A program made the translations under genes and the position numbers. Under the pieces are notes generated by a model. The model saw nothing but the letters and a program-made list of their open reading frames with translations, was not told the origin of the DNA and made no database searches. From Alphaproteobacteria bacterium (lineage in GTDB: Bacteria > Pseudomonadota > Alphaproteobacteria > Sphingomonadales > Kordiimonadaceae), in the NCBI GenBank assembly GCA_021774695.1, contig JAJFIU010000097.1, positions 1 through 43,435 of the forward strand: DNA of 43,435 bases, written 5' to 3'. Below are positions 33,282 through 43,022 of this stretch, piece by piece; the first letter of the stretch is position 1; every line of letters starts with the position of its first letter.

Positions 33282-33430
33282 AACAGCTACTTGACCACAG
33301 GTGTGAAACAGGTATATCAAGCGGCAGGCGCTCAGGGGCGCCCGCCCGCCGAAAGCCGTAGCACCCTGATATTCATATAAGCAAGACCTATCGCACAGCG
33401 CATGGTTCTTCAGGACACAAGAGAGCGGTG

Positions 33431-34030
33431 ATGTCCATTGATGGAGACGATGTTATGTCACACCTAGGTGAGGGCGGTTCAGATATTGAATCTACAGCTG
33501 CCCCAATTTTAGACTTTTTAAAAAACGAAGCGCGTCTGTTGCACAAACAGGCGAAAGCAGGCTCGCGTGCGGCAATCGGGCGGTTAAATAAAAACAGCCC
33601 GGCAGTTGCACTCGGCGAGGATATTCAGCGCAAACATTGTTTGGCCACCGTTGCCCGCGAAATTGGCTTTTCGGGCTGGAAAGCGGTGGTTGAATGCTTT
33701 GAAGCCAGAGAAGGTGCAGACTTTGCCGGGTTTTTGCACCCCAGACGCTGTCACATTTTCTGGAACATCTGGCTCGCCAGTTACGAGGCAGCAACAAAAG
33801 TTCGCGCCGAGCACGGCGGGTTTTTGCTGACATACGCCAACCAATTTATTGTCGTGGACGATGACTATGTTTCGGCGCTGGGCGTCGGGCCTGACAATGC
33901 CTTGTGGCAAGCAATTGGCCGCGATTGGGCCAAACCCAATGACTTTGCCGCCCGTGATCAGCTTTCGCTGTTGGTCGTAACGGAGCATATGAGTGCACTG
34001 AGGCTTCAAATGGTGGACGCCGTATCCTAA
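33431..34030 (+). CDS. hypothetical protein with an 'ATVAREIGFSGW' N-terminal module
   Basis: 199 residues, soluble. The N-terminal 85 residues (ILDFLKNEARLLHKQAKAGS, then HCLATVAREIGFSGWKAVVE) match a short helical module. That module is often found in front of ankyrin repeats or alone, with the LA-REYGF-SW signature. The remainder has two Trp-rich stretches (CHIFWNIWLASYEAATKVRA; ALWQAIGRDWAKPNDF) and no family I recognise. Start choice is uncertain: ATG at 33431, or ATG at 33455, which has the better GGAG site 8 bases upstream. It lies 207 bp upstream of groES in the same direction, but the heat-shock promoter separates them. Function unknown. Confidence 0.65.
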   Translation: MSIDGDDVMSHLGEGGSDIESTAAPILDFLKNEARLLHKQAKAGSRAAIGRLNKNSPAVALGEDIQRKHCLATVAREIGFSGWKAVVECFEAREGADFAGFLHPRRCHIFWNIWLASYEAATKVRAEHGGFLLTYANQFIVVDDDYVSALGVGPDNALWQAIGRDWAKPNDFAARDQLSLLVVTEHMSALRLQMVDAVS

Positions 34031-34133
34031 ACTAAACGATATCGCGGGTTGGTTCGCCGACCCGTTTAATCGGCGCGGCGGCCATTCCGCGGTCTGAATT
34101 GTTGAATTTGGCCAAAAAATATCGATTCAACCC

Positions 34134-34162
34134 TTGAACCACAGCGCCCCTTACCTTAAATA
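34134..34162 (+). promoter_or_regulatory. sigma-70 promoter of groESL
   Basis: TTGAAC (34134-34139) and TAAATA (34157-34162) are separated by exactly 17 bp, immediately ahead of the CIRCE element, so that the operator covers the transcription start. No sigma-32 -10 box (CCCCATNT) is found at the right spacing. Confidence 0.8.
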
Positions 34163-34172
34163 CAAGCACGCG

Positions 34173-34199
34173 TTAGCACTCCCATGGGGTGAGTGCTAA
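34173..34199. promoter_or_regulatory. CIRCE operator (HrcA binding site)
   Basis: TTAGCACTC (34173-34181), nine bases, then GAGTGCTAA (34191-34199): a perfect match to the CIRCE consensus. It lies 38 bp before the groES start. HrcA should repress groESL here and release it on heat or unfolded-protein load, as is usual in alphaproteobacteria. Confidence 0.97.
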
Positions 34200-34237
34200 T
34201 AATTTTAAATTCCGGTTTATCAATTAGGAGACAAACC

Positions 34238-34525
34238 ATGGCTCTTCGTCCGCTTCACGACCGTGTATTGGTCAAGCGTTTAGAAAGCGAAGCTAAAACT
34301 GCTGGCGGTATCATTCTGCCAGACACAGCTCAGGAAAAACCTTCAGAAGGCGAAGTTCTTGCTGTTGGCAACGGTTCAAAAGCCGATGACGGCACCGTAA
34401 CTGCGCTTGATGTCAAAATTGGCGACAAGATCCTGTTCGGCAAATGGTCCGGCACCGAAGTTAAGCTTAACGGTGAAGATCTGCTGATTATGCAGGAAAA
34501 AGACATCATGGGGATCATCGAGTAA
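34238..34525 (+). CDS. groES: co-chaperonin GroES
   Basis: A 95-residue Hsp10 subunit, standard length, starting [15 protein letters not shown] after an AGGAG site. The mobile loop is [20 protein letters not shown] (about 16-35), which contacts GroEL. The roof and barrel segments [20 protein letters not shown] and the terminal DIMGIIE are intact. Heptameric lid of the cytoplasmic folding chamber. First gene of the CIRCE-controlled operon, 56 bp before groEL. Confidence 0.99.
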   Translation: MALRPLHDRVLVKRLESEAKTAGGIILPDTAQEKPSEGEVLAVGNGSKADDGTVTALDVKIGDKILFGKWSGTEVKLNGEDLLIMQEKDIMGIIE

Positions 34526-34581
34526 TCGCTCGACACCCGTTCCCAACCCGTAATTTTATCTGATGTATCAGGAGGCCCAAG

Positions 34582-36252
<1,671 letters not shown>

Positions 36253-36294
36253 GCCACGCCAACCTCATACTACTCAAGTTTAGTTCTGAGTTTG

Positions 36295-36330
36295 AAACCC
36301 CTGCGGCCTATGCTGCGGGGGTTTTTCTTT
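36295..36330 (+). terminator. intrinsic terminator of groESL
   Basis: AAACCCCTGC (36295-36304) pairs with GCGGGGGTTT (36315-36324; one G-U) around a 10-base loop, followed by a run of T (TTTTTCTTT). It lies 42 bases past the groEL stop. Confidence 0.9.
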
Positions 36331-36432
36331 GGTTGCTGGCCGCGGTCGGAAAACAGTTTGCCGTCTAACAGTTGCTATCCATTTGAACTGCGGTAAGTTG
36401 ATCGATGAAAAACATATGAGATGGGTATAGTC

Positions 36433-37389
36433 ATGCACAAATTTCAAAAGATCATTTTAGGCGCGATTGTTGGTGCGGCGGCAATGACCAGCACAACTGT
36501 ATTTGCAGAACCAGTTACTTTCGACCGTGACAAGGCTATTGCAACTATCAAAACTTTGTCCGCCGACGAAATGGGCGGGCGCAGAACTGGTTCTGAAGGT
36601 AACGCCAGAGCTCAGGCTTTCTTGCTGGACCGCATCGCGGGCCTCAAGGTAGATATGGTTGGCCCGACCCATGAACATCAATTCAAATTTACGACCGAAA
36701 ACGAGGACGGAACAAAAGCCGATTATGTGGGCACCAACTTGTTATTCCGCATAGAAGGCAGCGGAGACACTGATAAAACCATTGTTGTTTCAGCGCATTA
36801 TGATCATTTGGGCACGCGCGACGGCGAAATTTATAACGGCGTCGATGACAACGCATCTGGTGTTGCAGGCGTGTTGGCTGTTGCAGAATATTTTAACGTA
36901 CACCAGCCCAAAAACGATGTGATATTTGCGCTGTTTGACGCTGAGGAAATGAGGCTTCAAGGAGCGCGCTCCTTTGTCCGCAATATTGAGAAAATAGACC
37001 CCAACATCGCCTTCAATATCAATTTTGATATGATTAGCCGCAGTGACAAGAACGAACTTTATGTTGCCGGCACATTCCACCGACCGGGGCTGGTGCCCGT
37101 TATTGAAGCGATTGCAAAAAAAGCATCAGTAAAATTGCTGACAGGGCATGATGACCCGGCCCTCGGCGCCAATGACTGGACGTTTTCCTCCGATCACGGT
37201 CCGTTCCACCGTGCAGATATCCCATTTATTTATTTCGGGGTGGAAGATCACCCACATTACCATAAGCCATCGGATGACTTTGATACGGTTCCGCTTGATT
37301 TCTTCCTGCGATCGATTGAAACCGTCGTCATGGCCACAGCAGAGGTGGACGGCTCGCTTGAAGGCATCGTTAATAAGGGGGTGCAGTGA
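36433..37389 (+). CDS. secreted M28-family zinc aminopeptidase
   Basis: 318 residues from MHKFQKIILGAIVGAAAMTS, a signal peptide ending VFA (about 25); an in-frame ATG lies four codons upstream. The M28 di-zinc ligands are in order. They are His in VVSAHYDHLG, the bridging Asp in GVDDNASGVAG, the Glu pair in FALFDAEE, Asp in NINFDMISRS, and the last His in VEDHPHYHKPSDDFD. It should release N-terminal residues from peptides in the periplasm or outside the cell. Monocistronic after the groESL terminator. Confidence 0.92.
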   Translation: MHKFQKIILGAIVGAAAMTSTTVFAEPVTFDRDKAIATIKTLSADEMGGRRTGSEGNARAQAFLLDRIAGLKVDMVGPTHEHQFKFTTENEDGTKADYVGTNLLFRIEGSGDTDKTIVVSAHYDHLGTRDGEIYNGVDDNASGVAGVLAVAEYFNVHQPKNDVIFALFDAEEMRLQGARSFVRNIEKIDPNIAFNINFDMISRSDKNELYVAGTFHRPGLVPVIEAIAKKASVKLLTGHDDPALGANDWTFSSDHGPFHRADIPFIYFGVEDHPHYHKPSDDFDTVPLDFFLRSIETVVMATAEVDGSLEGIVNKGVQ

Positions 37390-37433
37390 TTGTTTTCTCG
37401 ACAGCAATAAATTGTGCTGGATATTTATGTACT

Positions 37434-37491
37434 AGAACCCTATGGTCCGCCCGGCTAAACACAAAAACGTAAAGAACCCTATGTTAAACAC
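37434..37491. repeat. paired short direct repeats before the GNAT gene
   Basis: AGAACCCTATG occurs at 37434-37444 and 37473-37483. Each copy is followed by a TAAACAC end (CTAAACAC 37455-37462; TTAAACAC 37484-37491); the first copy has 10 extra bases in between. It looks like a partly deleted duplication or two regulator sites. Confidence 0.4.
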
Positions 37492-37592
37492 GAACCATAT
37501 CAACCGGCTAAGCCGACTGCGACGACGATAACAAACAGGTTTTAACCCTTTGTTGTCCACGGCGCTTTGCGTCAATGATATGGAAAAATGCG

Positions 37593-38144
37593 ATGTTTAC
37601 GTTCGATCAAGAGCGGGTGCCTGATGCGCCTGCCATCTCCAATCTTCTCGGTAGTGTTTTTGGCCCCAACAGGCACAACAAGGCATCCTATGCCCTGCGC
37701 GGCAACGTGCCGCCGATTACACCCCTGTGTCAGGTGGTGCGCGAAAGCGGAAAACTGGTGGCAAGCATTCGGTTTTGGCCGGTTCATATTCGCGACATGA
37801 TAACCGGCGAAGGCCACAACGCATTGTTGCTTGGCCCCTTGGCAGTGGACCCGAATCATCAAAGCTCGGGTATAGGCTCCAGGTTAATGGAGCGCTCGCT
37901 ATTGGCGGCTGATACACTTGGACACCGGCGCATACTCTTGGTTGGGGACACATGTTTTTACGCCCGCTTCGGATTTATACCGACATTGCCAAGCTATATT
38001 ACGCTTCCCGGCGGTTTTGACGCGCGGCGGTTGCTGGTGAAGCAATCAGCCGTTTTGCCTTCATTGCCAGCGGTTGGCAGAGTTGAACCCGTAATAAATG
38101 CCCGTTGCCATGGGGCACAAAGGGAACTTGCGATCGCAAGCTGA
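37593..38144 (+). CDS. GNAT-family N-acetyltransferase (YhbS-like)
   Basis: 183 residues from MFTFDQERVPDAPAISNLLG; an in-frame ATG six codons earlier is possible. GNAT features are the strand VVRESGKLVASIRFWPVHIR, then LLLGPLAVDPNHQSSGIGSR (motif A with the acetyl-CoA pyrophosphate loop QSSGIGS), and the LLVGDTCFYARFGFIPT motif B. This matches YhbS-type acetyltransferases, whose substrate is generally unknown. It precedes the DUF1285 gene by 60 bp in the same direction and may be co-transcribed. Confidence 0.88.
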   Translation: MFTFDQERVPDAPAISNLLGSVFGPNRHNKASYALRGNVPPITPLCQVVRESGKLVASIRFWPVHIRDMITGEGHNALLLGPLAVDPNHQSSGIGSRLMERSLLAADTLGHRRILLVGDTCFYARFGFIPTLPSYITLPGGFDARRLLVKQSAVLPSLPAVGRVEPVINARCHGAQRELAIAS

Positions 38145-38204
38145 TCTTTAACCCCTTTTCATTGTTGGCTTATAGGCCATATAAAGGGGGAAGGAGATCG
38201 ACGC

Positions 38205-38807
38205 GTGCAAGATGATAGGTCACACCAAGGCTTTGACCTGACTGCCTTCATGAAACAGGTTGGTGACCGGCGTTTCCCGCCAGTGGAAAAATGGCATCCT
38301 GATTTTTGCGGCGATATTGATATGCGTATCGCGTCCGATGGCACCTGGTTTTACATGGGTACACCGATCGGACGTGAGAAAATGGTGAAACTGTTCGCTT
38401 CTGTGTTGCGCAAGGACGGCGACGGTAAAACCTATCTGGTTACGCCAGTTGAAAAAATCGGCATCACAGTTGACGATGCACCGTTTTTAGCAACCAGCGT
38501 TGAATTTGCAGAATCAGATTCAAACTCCGGGCTTTCGCTTTGTTTTACAACTAACGTTGGTGATGCGGTGATTGCTGGTACAGACCACCCGATAAGGGTC
38601 GAGGTGGACAGTGAAACAGGTGAACCTCGGCCTTATTTACTGGTACGCGGGCGATTGGAAGCATTGATTGCGCGCACGGTATATTATGAGCTGATTGAAC
38701 AAGGTAATATTGAAGATAACAACGGCGTCAGCTGCTGTAGTATAACAAGTAATTCGGTAAGATTTTCACTCGGTGAATGGCCGTCCGCACAATTGGCACC
38801 TGAGTGA
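38205..38807 (+). CDS. DUF1285 family protein
   Basis: 200 residues beginning with a GTG that has an AAGGAG site 8 bases upstream. It carries the DUF1285 pattern: PVEKWHPDFCGDIDMRIASD, GTWFYMGTPIGREKMVKLFA, then YLVTPVEKIGITVDDAPF. Family structures show two mixed alpha/beta domains, and the role is not established. In alphaproteobacteria it typically opens a cluster with a NUDIX hydrolase, DUF6111 and the CCA-adding enzyme, exactly as here, so it probably belongs to that transcript. Confidence 0.9.
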   Translation: MQDDRSHQGFDLTAFMKQVGDRRFPPVEKWHPDFCGDIDMRIASDGTWFYMGTPIGREKMVKLFASVLRKDGDGKTYLVTPVEKIGITVDDAPFLATSVEFAESDSNSGLSLCFTTNVGDAVIAGTDHPIRVEVDSETGEPRPYLLVRGRLEALIARTVYYELIEQGNIEDNNGVSCCSITSNSVRFSLGEWPSAQLAPE

Positions 38808-38834
38808 TTAAGCGGCGAAAGAATAAAGCGAACT

Positions 38835-39458
38835 ATGGTTGAACATTGGTTACAAAGAGCATTATCAGATGAAAACCCTGGCGCTCGCGGCGCGCGGAGT
38901 GACTTTGACTTGAACCGCGAACATGATTCCGCGGACCTTATGAATGAAACTCCGCGTCAGGCCGCTGTGTTGGTACCAGTTGTCAACCGTGCTGAGGGTC
39001 CAACGATATTGCTAACCCAACGAACCGAAACGCTGTTAAAACACGCAGGGCAAGTTAGTTTCCCGGGCGGTAGTATTGACAAGGCTGATGAGAACGCAGT
39101 TGCAGCTGCCCTGCGCGAAACCCATGAAGAAATTGGCTTAACAGCGGACTTTATTGACATTCACGGCGAACTGGACCGCTACCGCACAGGCACTGGGTTC
39201 GAGATCACCCCTATTGTTGCGACGGTTCGTCCGGGTTTCAGCCTGCAAATTGATAGCGGCGAAGTGGCTGCCGCATTTGAAGTTCCACTTGATTTTATTT
39301 TGGATAGAAAAAACCACCAACGCCAAAGTGCGATGTGGCGTGGCCGACGGCGCCATTATTACGCTATGCCTTATGGGGACTTTTTCATTTGGGGCGCGAC
39401 TGCTGCCATGCTGGTGAATTTGGTTGACGTAATGGAAGCCGCGAGAGAGGAAGTTTGA
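38835..39458 (+). CDS. NUDIX hydrolase, CoA pyrophosphatase type
   Basis: A 207-residue cytoplasmic hydrolase. The UPF0035/CoA-diphosphatase signature is LLTQRTETLLKHAGQVSFPG (about 68-88). The Nudix box follows directly, with the catalytic ALRETHEEIGL. This combination is specific to enzymes like NudL/Pcd1 that split CoA and its oxidised forms into phosphopantetheine and 3',5'-ADP. Downstream FEVPLDFILD and MPYGDFFIWGATAAML are also family-typical. It lies 27 bp after DUF1285 and 1 bp before DUF6111. Confidence 0.92.
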   Translation: MVEHWLQRALSDENPGARGARSDFDLNREHDSADLMNETPRQAAVLVPVVNRAEGPTILLTQRTETLLKHAGQVSFPGGSIDKADENAVAAALRETHEEIGLTADFIDIHGELDRYRTGTGFEITPIVATVRPGFSLQIDSGEVAAAFEVPLDFILDRKNHQRQSAMWRGRRRHYYAMPYGDFFIWGATAAMLVNLVDVMEAAREEV

Positions 39459-39459
39459 G

Positions 39460-39810
39460 ATGGCAATTCTTTTGAGAGCAATGCTCATACTGATCCCGAT
39501 TTTCGGTCTATTTTTGTGGATTCGCTGGCGAATGAAGCGCGATTTGGACGAGGAAACGAGGGAAGTCGAATTCCGACGTTTGCAGATTGGGATGACGGTA
39601 TTGGTGCTGGCTACCCTGGCAACCGGACTTGGGCTCAGGTTTTTTGATGATGATGTCGGCGAGATCGACAGTATCTATGTGCCAGACCGGATTGAAAACG
39701 GAAAAGTAATTCCTGGTTATTACATCCCCAAAGACTCTGCAGATGAAAAGGACGGCAAAAAACCTAAGTCAGATGAAAGTGGTGGAGGACCCGGTGGGGC
39801 CCCCGATTGA
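39460..39810 (+). CDS. DUF6111-like small membrane protein
   Basis: 116 residues: TM1 at the N-terminus (ILLRAMLILIPIFGLFLWIR), a charged loop (MKRDLDEETREVEFRRLQ), TM2 (IGMTVLVLATLATGLGLRFF). A C-terminal tail with YVPDRIENGKVIPGYYIPKD follows, the conserved part of the family. The end is low complexity (Lys/Asp/Gly). No known function; it regularly stands between the NUDIX hydrolase and the CCA-adding enzyme in alphaproteobacteria. It starts 1 base after the nudix stop and overlaps the next gene by 38 bp. Confidence 0.8.
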   Translation: MAILLRAMLILIPIFGLFLWIRWRMKRDLDEETREVEFRRLQIGMTVLVLATLATGLGLRFFDDDVGEIDSIYVPDRIENGKVIPGYYIPKDSADEKDGKKPKSDESGGGPGGAPD

Positions 39811-40996
39811 TCGCCTGATTGATCCGCCCGCTGGCTGGACCGCAGAGTGGCTACATTCTGACTTTTTCATGTCTGTAATCGAAGCACTTGGTCGTGACAA
39901 CGTATGTTTTGTTGGCGGTGCGGTGCGCGACAGTTTACTTGAACTTGCCGTTTCCGACATCGACATGGCGACATCTCACACCCCGGAGGTTGTTCAGCGA
40001 CTACTTGGCGACGCATCGATTAAAACCGTCCCTACTGGTCTGAAACACGGTACGGTCACGGCGATATACGGCGACCGAGCATGCGAAATTACAACGCTCC
40101 GCCGGGATGTCGCATCGGACGGGCGGCATGCGGACGTCGAATTTACGGATGATTGGCAAGCGGACGCTGAAAGGCGGGACTTTACAATCAACGCCCTATA
40201 CGCAACGCCCGATGGCAAGATTTTCGACCCTGTTGGTGGGCTAGCCGACCTACGGCAGCGGAGAGTGCGTTTCATCGGCAACCCCGAAGAGCGAATCCGC
40301 GAGGATGCCCTGCGTATTGTGCGGTTTTACCGTTTTTCCGCCCGCTTTGCCGAGCATATTGATAGGGCAGGGCAAGCGGCTTGTGGAAAATGTGTTGATT
40401 TGATCGACGGGCTATCCATAGAACGCATCCGCGACGAGTTATTGAAAATGTTTTCGCGCGCCGAGATAATGCCAACAATAAAACTCATGCAACAAAGCGG
40501 GGTTCTTCGTCAGATATTCGGCGATGACTGGCAGCCCACAACCTTTCAGGCTTACTGCACTAGTGAGGCGCGGTTGAATGCGCCGATAAATTCTTTGGTA
40601 AGGTTGTATCAATTGCCCCGGGATATGCAGTCGGCGTCTGAGATGGCGGCCAAGTTTAAGCTATCCAACAAGGACCGCCGTTTTCTTATCAACATCGAAT
40701 CTGCTGTTCAGCAAACCGATATCGAGACTGAGGCAGATGTTCGCAAGAGTTTTTATCAGTTCGGCAAAGCGGCAACGGCGGCCGCGCACATTATTCTTTC
40801 AAGCGGCGTATACGGCAGGGTCGAACAGCTTGCGGAAAATTGGACGATCCCTGAATTCCCCCTAAAAGGGCGCGATCTGATAGCAAAGGGTGCCGAGGCG
40901 GGGCCAGAGCTGGGTGACACATTGGCGCGGCTTGAACAACGCTGGATTGATAGCGATTTTTCGTTGACCAAAAGCCAGCTTGCGGCAACGCAATAG
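39773..40996 (+). CDS. cca: CCA tRNA nucleotidyltransferase
   Basis: About 407 residues from MKVVEDPVGPPIDRL; an alternative ATG lies 10 codons upstream, and both are inside the DUF6111 gene. The class II nucleotidyltransferase head shows FVGGAVRDSLLEL (about 46-58) and the catalytic DIDMA (DxD). Motif C appears as TLRRDVASDGRHADVEFTDD, with RRDFTINALYATPDGKIFDP and the neck region GNPEERIREDALRIVRFYRF. It adds or repairs the CCA 3' end of tRNAs. The C-terminal domain is of the alphaproteobacterial type, without an HD motif that I can see. Its stop is 6 bp from the facing SYLF gene. Confidence 0.95.
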   Translation: MKVVEDPVGPPIDRLIDPPAGWTAEWLHSDFFMSVIEALGRDNVCFVGGAVRDSLLELAVSDIDMATSHTPEVVQRLLGDASIKTVPTGLKHGTVTAIYGDRACEITTLRRDVASDGRHADVEFTDDWQADAERRDFTINALYATPDGKIFDPVGGLADLRQRRVRFIGNPEERIREDALRIVRFYRFSARFAEHIDRAGQAACGKCVDLIDGLSIERIRDELLKMFSRAEIMPTIKLMQQSGVLRQIFGDDWQPTTFQAYCTSEARLNAPINSLVRLYQLPRDMQSASEMAAKFKLSNKDRRFLINIESAVQQTDIETEADVRKSFYQFGKAATAAAHIILSSGVYGRVEQLAENWTIPEFPLKGRDLIAKGAEAGPELGDTLARLEQRWIDSDFSLTKSQLAATQ

Positions 40997-41002
40997 CGCG
41001 TA

Positions 41003-41584
41003 TCAGCTTTTGCTTTTATTTAACTTTTTGTTTTTCCAGTATTTTGTACCGCGCAGGGTCGCCTGCAGCGCAAGCCCCGCCTTGGTAAACTGGTAGACAT
41101 TAACCTTCTTGCTCAAGGTAGTCGCGCCGGAGGCTTCGCCGCCTTTTTTACCTGAATTTGCCGCCGCGTCGGCCTCGCCGGAAAAATCCCAGCCCTTTTC
41201 CACAAAATCGTGGAAAGCCTTGGTGTCGTGAAACACGAAAACGGCCCGGAAGTCTTTAATGCCCAATCCAAGCCCAACACCTGCGGAACCCATTTTCATA
41301 TAAGTGTCATTGCCAGTTAATTTATCATGCGCCACCCCTTTGCCGCCGCCACCGGAAATGAAAATTACATTTACGCCAATATTTGAGAAAACGGCGTAAC
41401 CAACAGAATTCTGAATTTCCAGCCGCGTTTCAGGCCGTTCGTCGTAAAGTCGCTCCAGCACTGCGGCCCGCATTTCAAGAATTTCAGCACGCTTTTTGTC
41501 GCTCTTGTCCGCGTGGGCGCTTGAGGCGATCATCAATAAACTCAAGAATGATGATAGGATCAATGAAATAGCTTTTGTGGGCAT
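41003..41584 (-). CDS. exported SYLF/Ysc84-domain lipid-binding protein
   Basis: 193 residues with a signal peptide (MPTKAISLILSSFLSLLMIA, ending AHA at about 25). The SYLF-type region includes NSVGYAVFSNIGVNVIFISG, GGGKGVAHDKLTGNDTYMKM, GSAGVGLGLGIKDFRAVFVF and DTKAFHDFVEKGWDFSGEAD, all hallmark segments of the family. SYLF proteins bind phosphoinositides in eukaryotes; the bacterial exported versions are uncharacterised envelope proteins. The C-terminus is Lys-rich. It follows the hemF-yqaA pair by 83 bp on the same strand. Confidence 0.88.
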   Translation of the reverse strand: MPTKAISLILSSFLSLLMIASSAHADKSDKKRAEILEMRAAVLERLYDERPETRLEIQNSVGYAVFSNIGVNVIFISGGGGKGVAHDKLTGNDTYMKMGSAGVGLGLGIKDFRAVFVFHDTKAFHDFVEKGWDFSGEADAAANSGKKGGEASGATTLSKKVNVYQFTKAGLALQATLRGTKYWKNKKLNKSKS

Positions 41585-41667
41585 GCTGTAGGCTCTCTCT
41601 GCTGATTAGGATCGGTTCAATTTCTATGAGGATAAAGGCATTTTTACGGCAGTAACATCAATGCAAA

Positions 41668-42111
41668 TCATAGTGATACGTTGTTAAATGTCACCACAAT
41701 AACGCCGTATCTAGCCGCTTTTCCCGCAGTAACTAGAATAAGGAATGGTAAGAGCCGTATTTTAAATACACCGGCCACTAGGGTGAGCGGGTCTCCGACC
41801 ACAGGTAGCCAAGCAAATAATAGCGACCATTTTCCGTAGCGATTGAAAAATTTGGAGGCCCGGATTATCGTCTTTTCTGAAAAAGGAAACCATTTCTTAT
41901 CCTTAAAGTCGGCCAGGCGGCTGCCCAACCACCAATTTAGGACGGAGCCTGCTACGTTTCCAGACGTCGCTGCAACAAACAGCGCGAGCGGCAGTCCAGT
42001 ACCGGCGGCAATCAGCGATGCAAGTGCAATTTCAGAAAACGCAGGCAGCAATGTTGCCGCGATAAAAGCATTCCAGAAAAGGCCGAAATATATGGCTAAA
42101 TCAATTTCCAC
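41668..42111 (-). CDS. yqaA: YqaA-type VTT/DedA membrane protein
   Basis: A 147-residue inner-membrane protein of the small VTT family. Segments: FWNAFIAATLLPAFSEIALA, LFVAATSGNVAGSVLNWWLG (the Gly-Asn turn with following WLG), FFNRYGKWSLLFAWLPVVGD (the conserved GxW...P-x-x-GD motif), and a last helix. VTT proteins such as DedA move lipid carriers or phospholipids across membranes; the specific cargo of YqaA is not known. It starts 9 bp after the hemF stop and so shares its transcript. Confidence 0.9.
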   Translation of the reverse strand: MEIDLAIYFGLFWNAFIAATLLPAFSEIALASLIAAGTGLPLALFVAATSGNVAGSVLNWWLGSRLADFKDKKWFPFSEKTIIRASKFFNRYGKWSLLFAWLPVVGDPLTLVAGVFKIRLLPFLILVTAGKAARYGVIVVTFNNVSL

Positions 42112-42120
42112 GAAATGCGT

Positions 42121-42987
42121 TTATGGCCACTTGGCTTCGGGCGGCAATGACATCAAAATGGCTTCCACGTTGCCGCCGGTTTTCAGGCCGAACGTTGTTC
42201 CCCGGTCGTAAGCCAAATTAAACTCTGCATAGTGACCACGGTATACCAGCTGTTGCTCGCGTTCCTCCGAAGTCCAGTCTTCATTCATATGCCGCGCAAC
42301 CAGCGCCGGATAAATGTCGTTGAAAGTGCGTCCGACATCCTGGGTGAAGGCAAAGTCTGCATTCCAGTCATTGGTTGCCAGTTGATCATAAAATATACCG
42401 CCTTCGCCGCGCGCTTTGTTGCGGTGCGGAATATAGAAATACTCGTCGCACCATTTCTTGAACTTCGCATAATAATCCGGATCGTGCCGGTCACAACACC
42501 CTTCAAAAGCGGTGTGGAAGTCTTTGGTGTCCTCGCTATTCGGTAGCGGTGCGTTTAGATCAGCGCCGCCGCCGAACCAGTTTTTAGTAGTGCAAATAAA
42601 CCGCGTATTCATATGAACGGCGGGCACGCGCGGGCTATTCATGTGCGCCACTAGCGATATTCCAGTGGCAAAAAACCGCGGATCGTGGGCTGCGCCCGGC
42701 ATATTTTTGGCAAATTCTTCACTAAAAGTTCCAAAAACAGTGGAAATATTAACACCGACTTTCTCAAAAACCCGTCCGCCGCGCATGATAGACATGACGC
42801 CGCCGCCGCCATGCGCGCCGTCTGTTTGATTGGTTCTATCCCAGCTTTTCTGCTCGAAGCGGCCTGGTTCCCGTTCAGACAACGAACCAGCGCTCTTATC
42901 TTCTAACTCTTCGAAGCTGGCGCAGATTTGATCCCGGAGCGTTTTAAACCACTCGGCGGCCTGTTGTTTTTTACTGTCGATATCCAT
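42121..42987 (-). CDS. hemF: oxygen-dependent coproporphyrinogen III oxidase
   Basis: A 288-residue cytoplasmic enzyme converting coproporphyrinogen III to protoporphyrinogen IX with O2, a late heme step. Typical segments are [20 protein letters not shown] (about 60-79), [60 protein letters not shown], and the C-terminal [20 protein letters not shown]. The conserved His and Asp residues of the active site are all present. It lies 18 bp behind trmL and just before yqaA. Its presence indicates an aerobic life style. Confidence 0.97.
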   Translation of the reverse strand: MDIDSKKQQAAEWFKTLRDQICASFEELEDKSAGSLSEREPGRFEQKSWDRTNQTDGAHGGGGVMSIMRGGRVFEKVGVNISTVFGTFSEEFAKNMPGAAHDPRFFATGISLVAHMNSPRVPAVHMNTRFICTTKNWFGGGADLNAPLPNSEDTKDFHTAFEGCCDRHDPDYYAKFKKWCDEYFYIPHRNKARGEGGIFYDQLATNDWNADFAFTQDVGRTFNDIYPALVARHMNEDWTSEEREQQLVYRGHYAEFNLAYDRGTTFGLKTGGNVEAILMSLPPEAKWP

Positions 42988-42989
42988 TG

Positions 42990-43022
42990 TTAATCCGTTT
43001 TTGGGTTAATCCGTTTTTTGGG
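42990..43022. repeat. 16/17-bp tandem duplication at the trmL stop
   Basis: Two adjacent copies of TTAATCCGTTTTTGGG (42990-43005) and the same with one more T (43006-43022). The right copy encodes the last trmL codons and its TAA; the left one fills the trmL-hemF gap and lies over the hemF ribosome-binding region. Confidence 0.85.

Noticed and set aside
38127..38140. perfect palindrome CTTGCGATCGCAAG, similar to the cyanobacterial HIP1 octamer
   Set aside because: It lies in the last codons of the GNAT gene and occurs once; the genes are not cyanobacterial.
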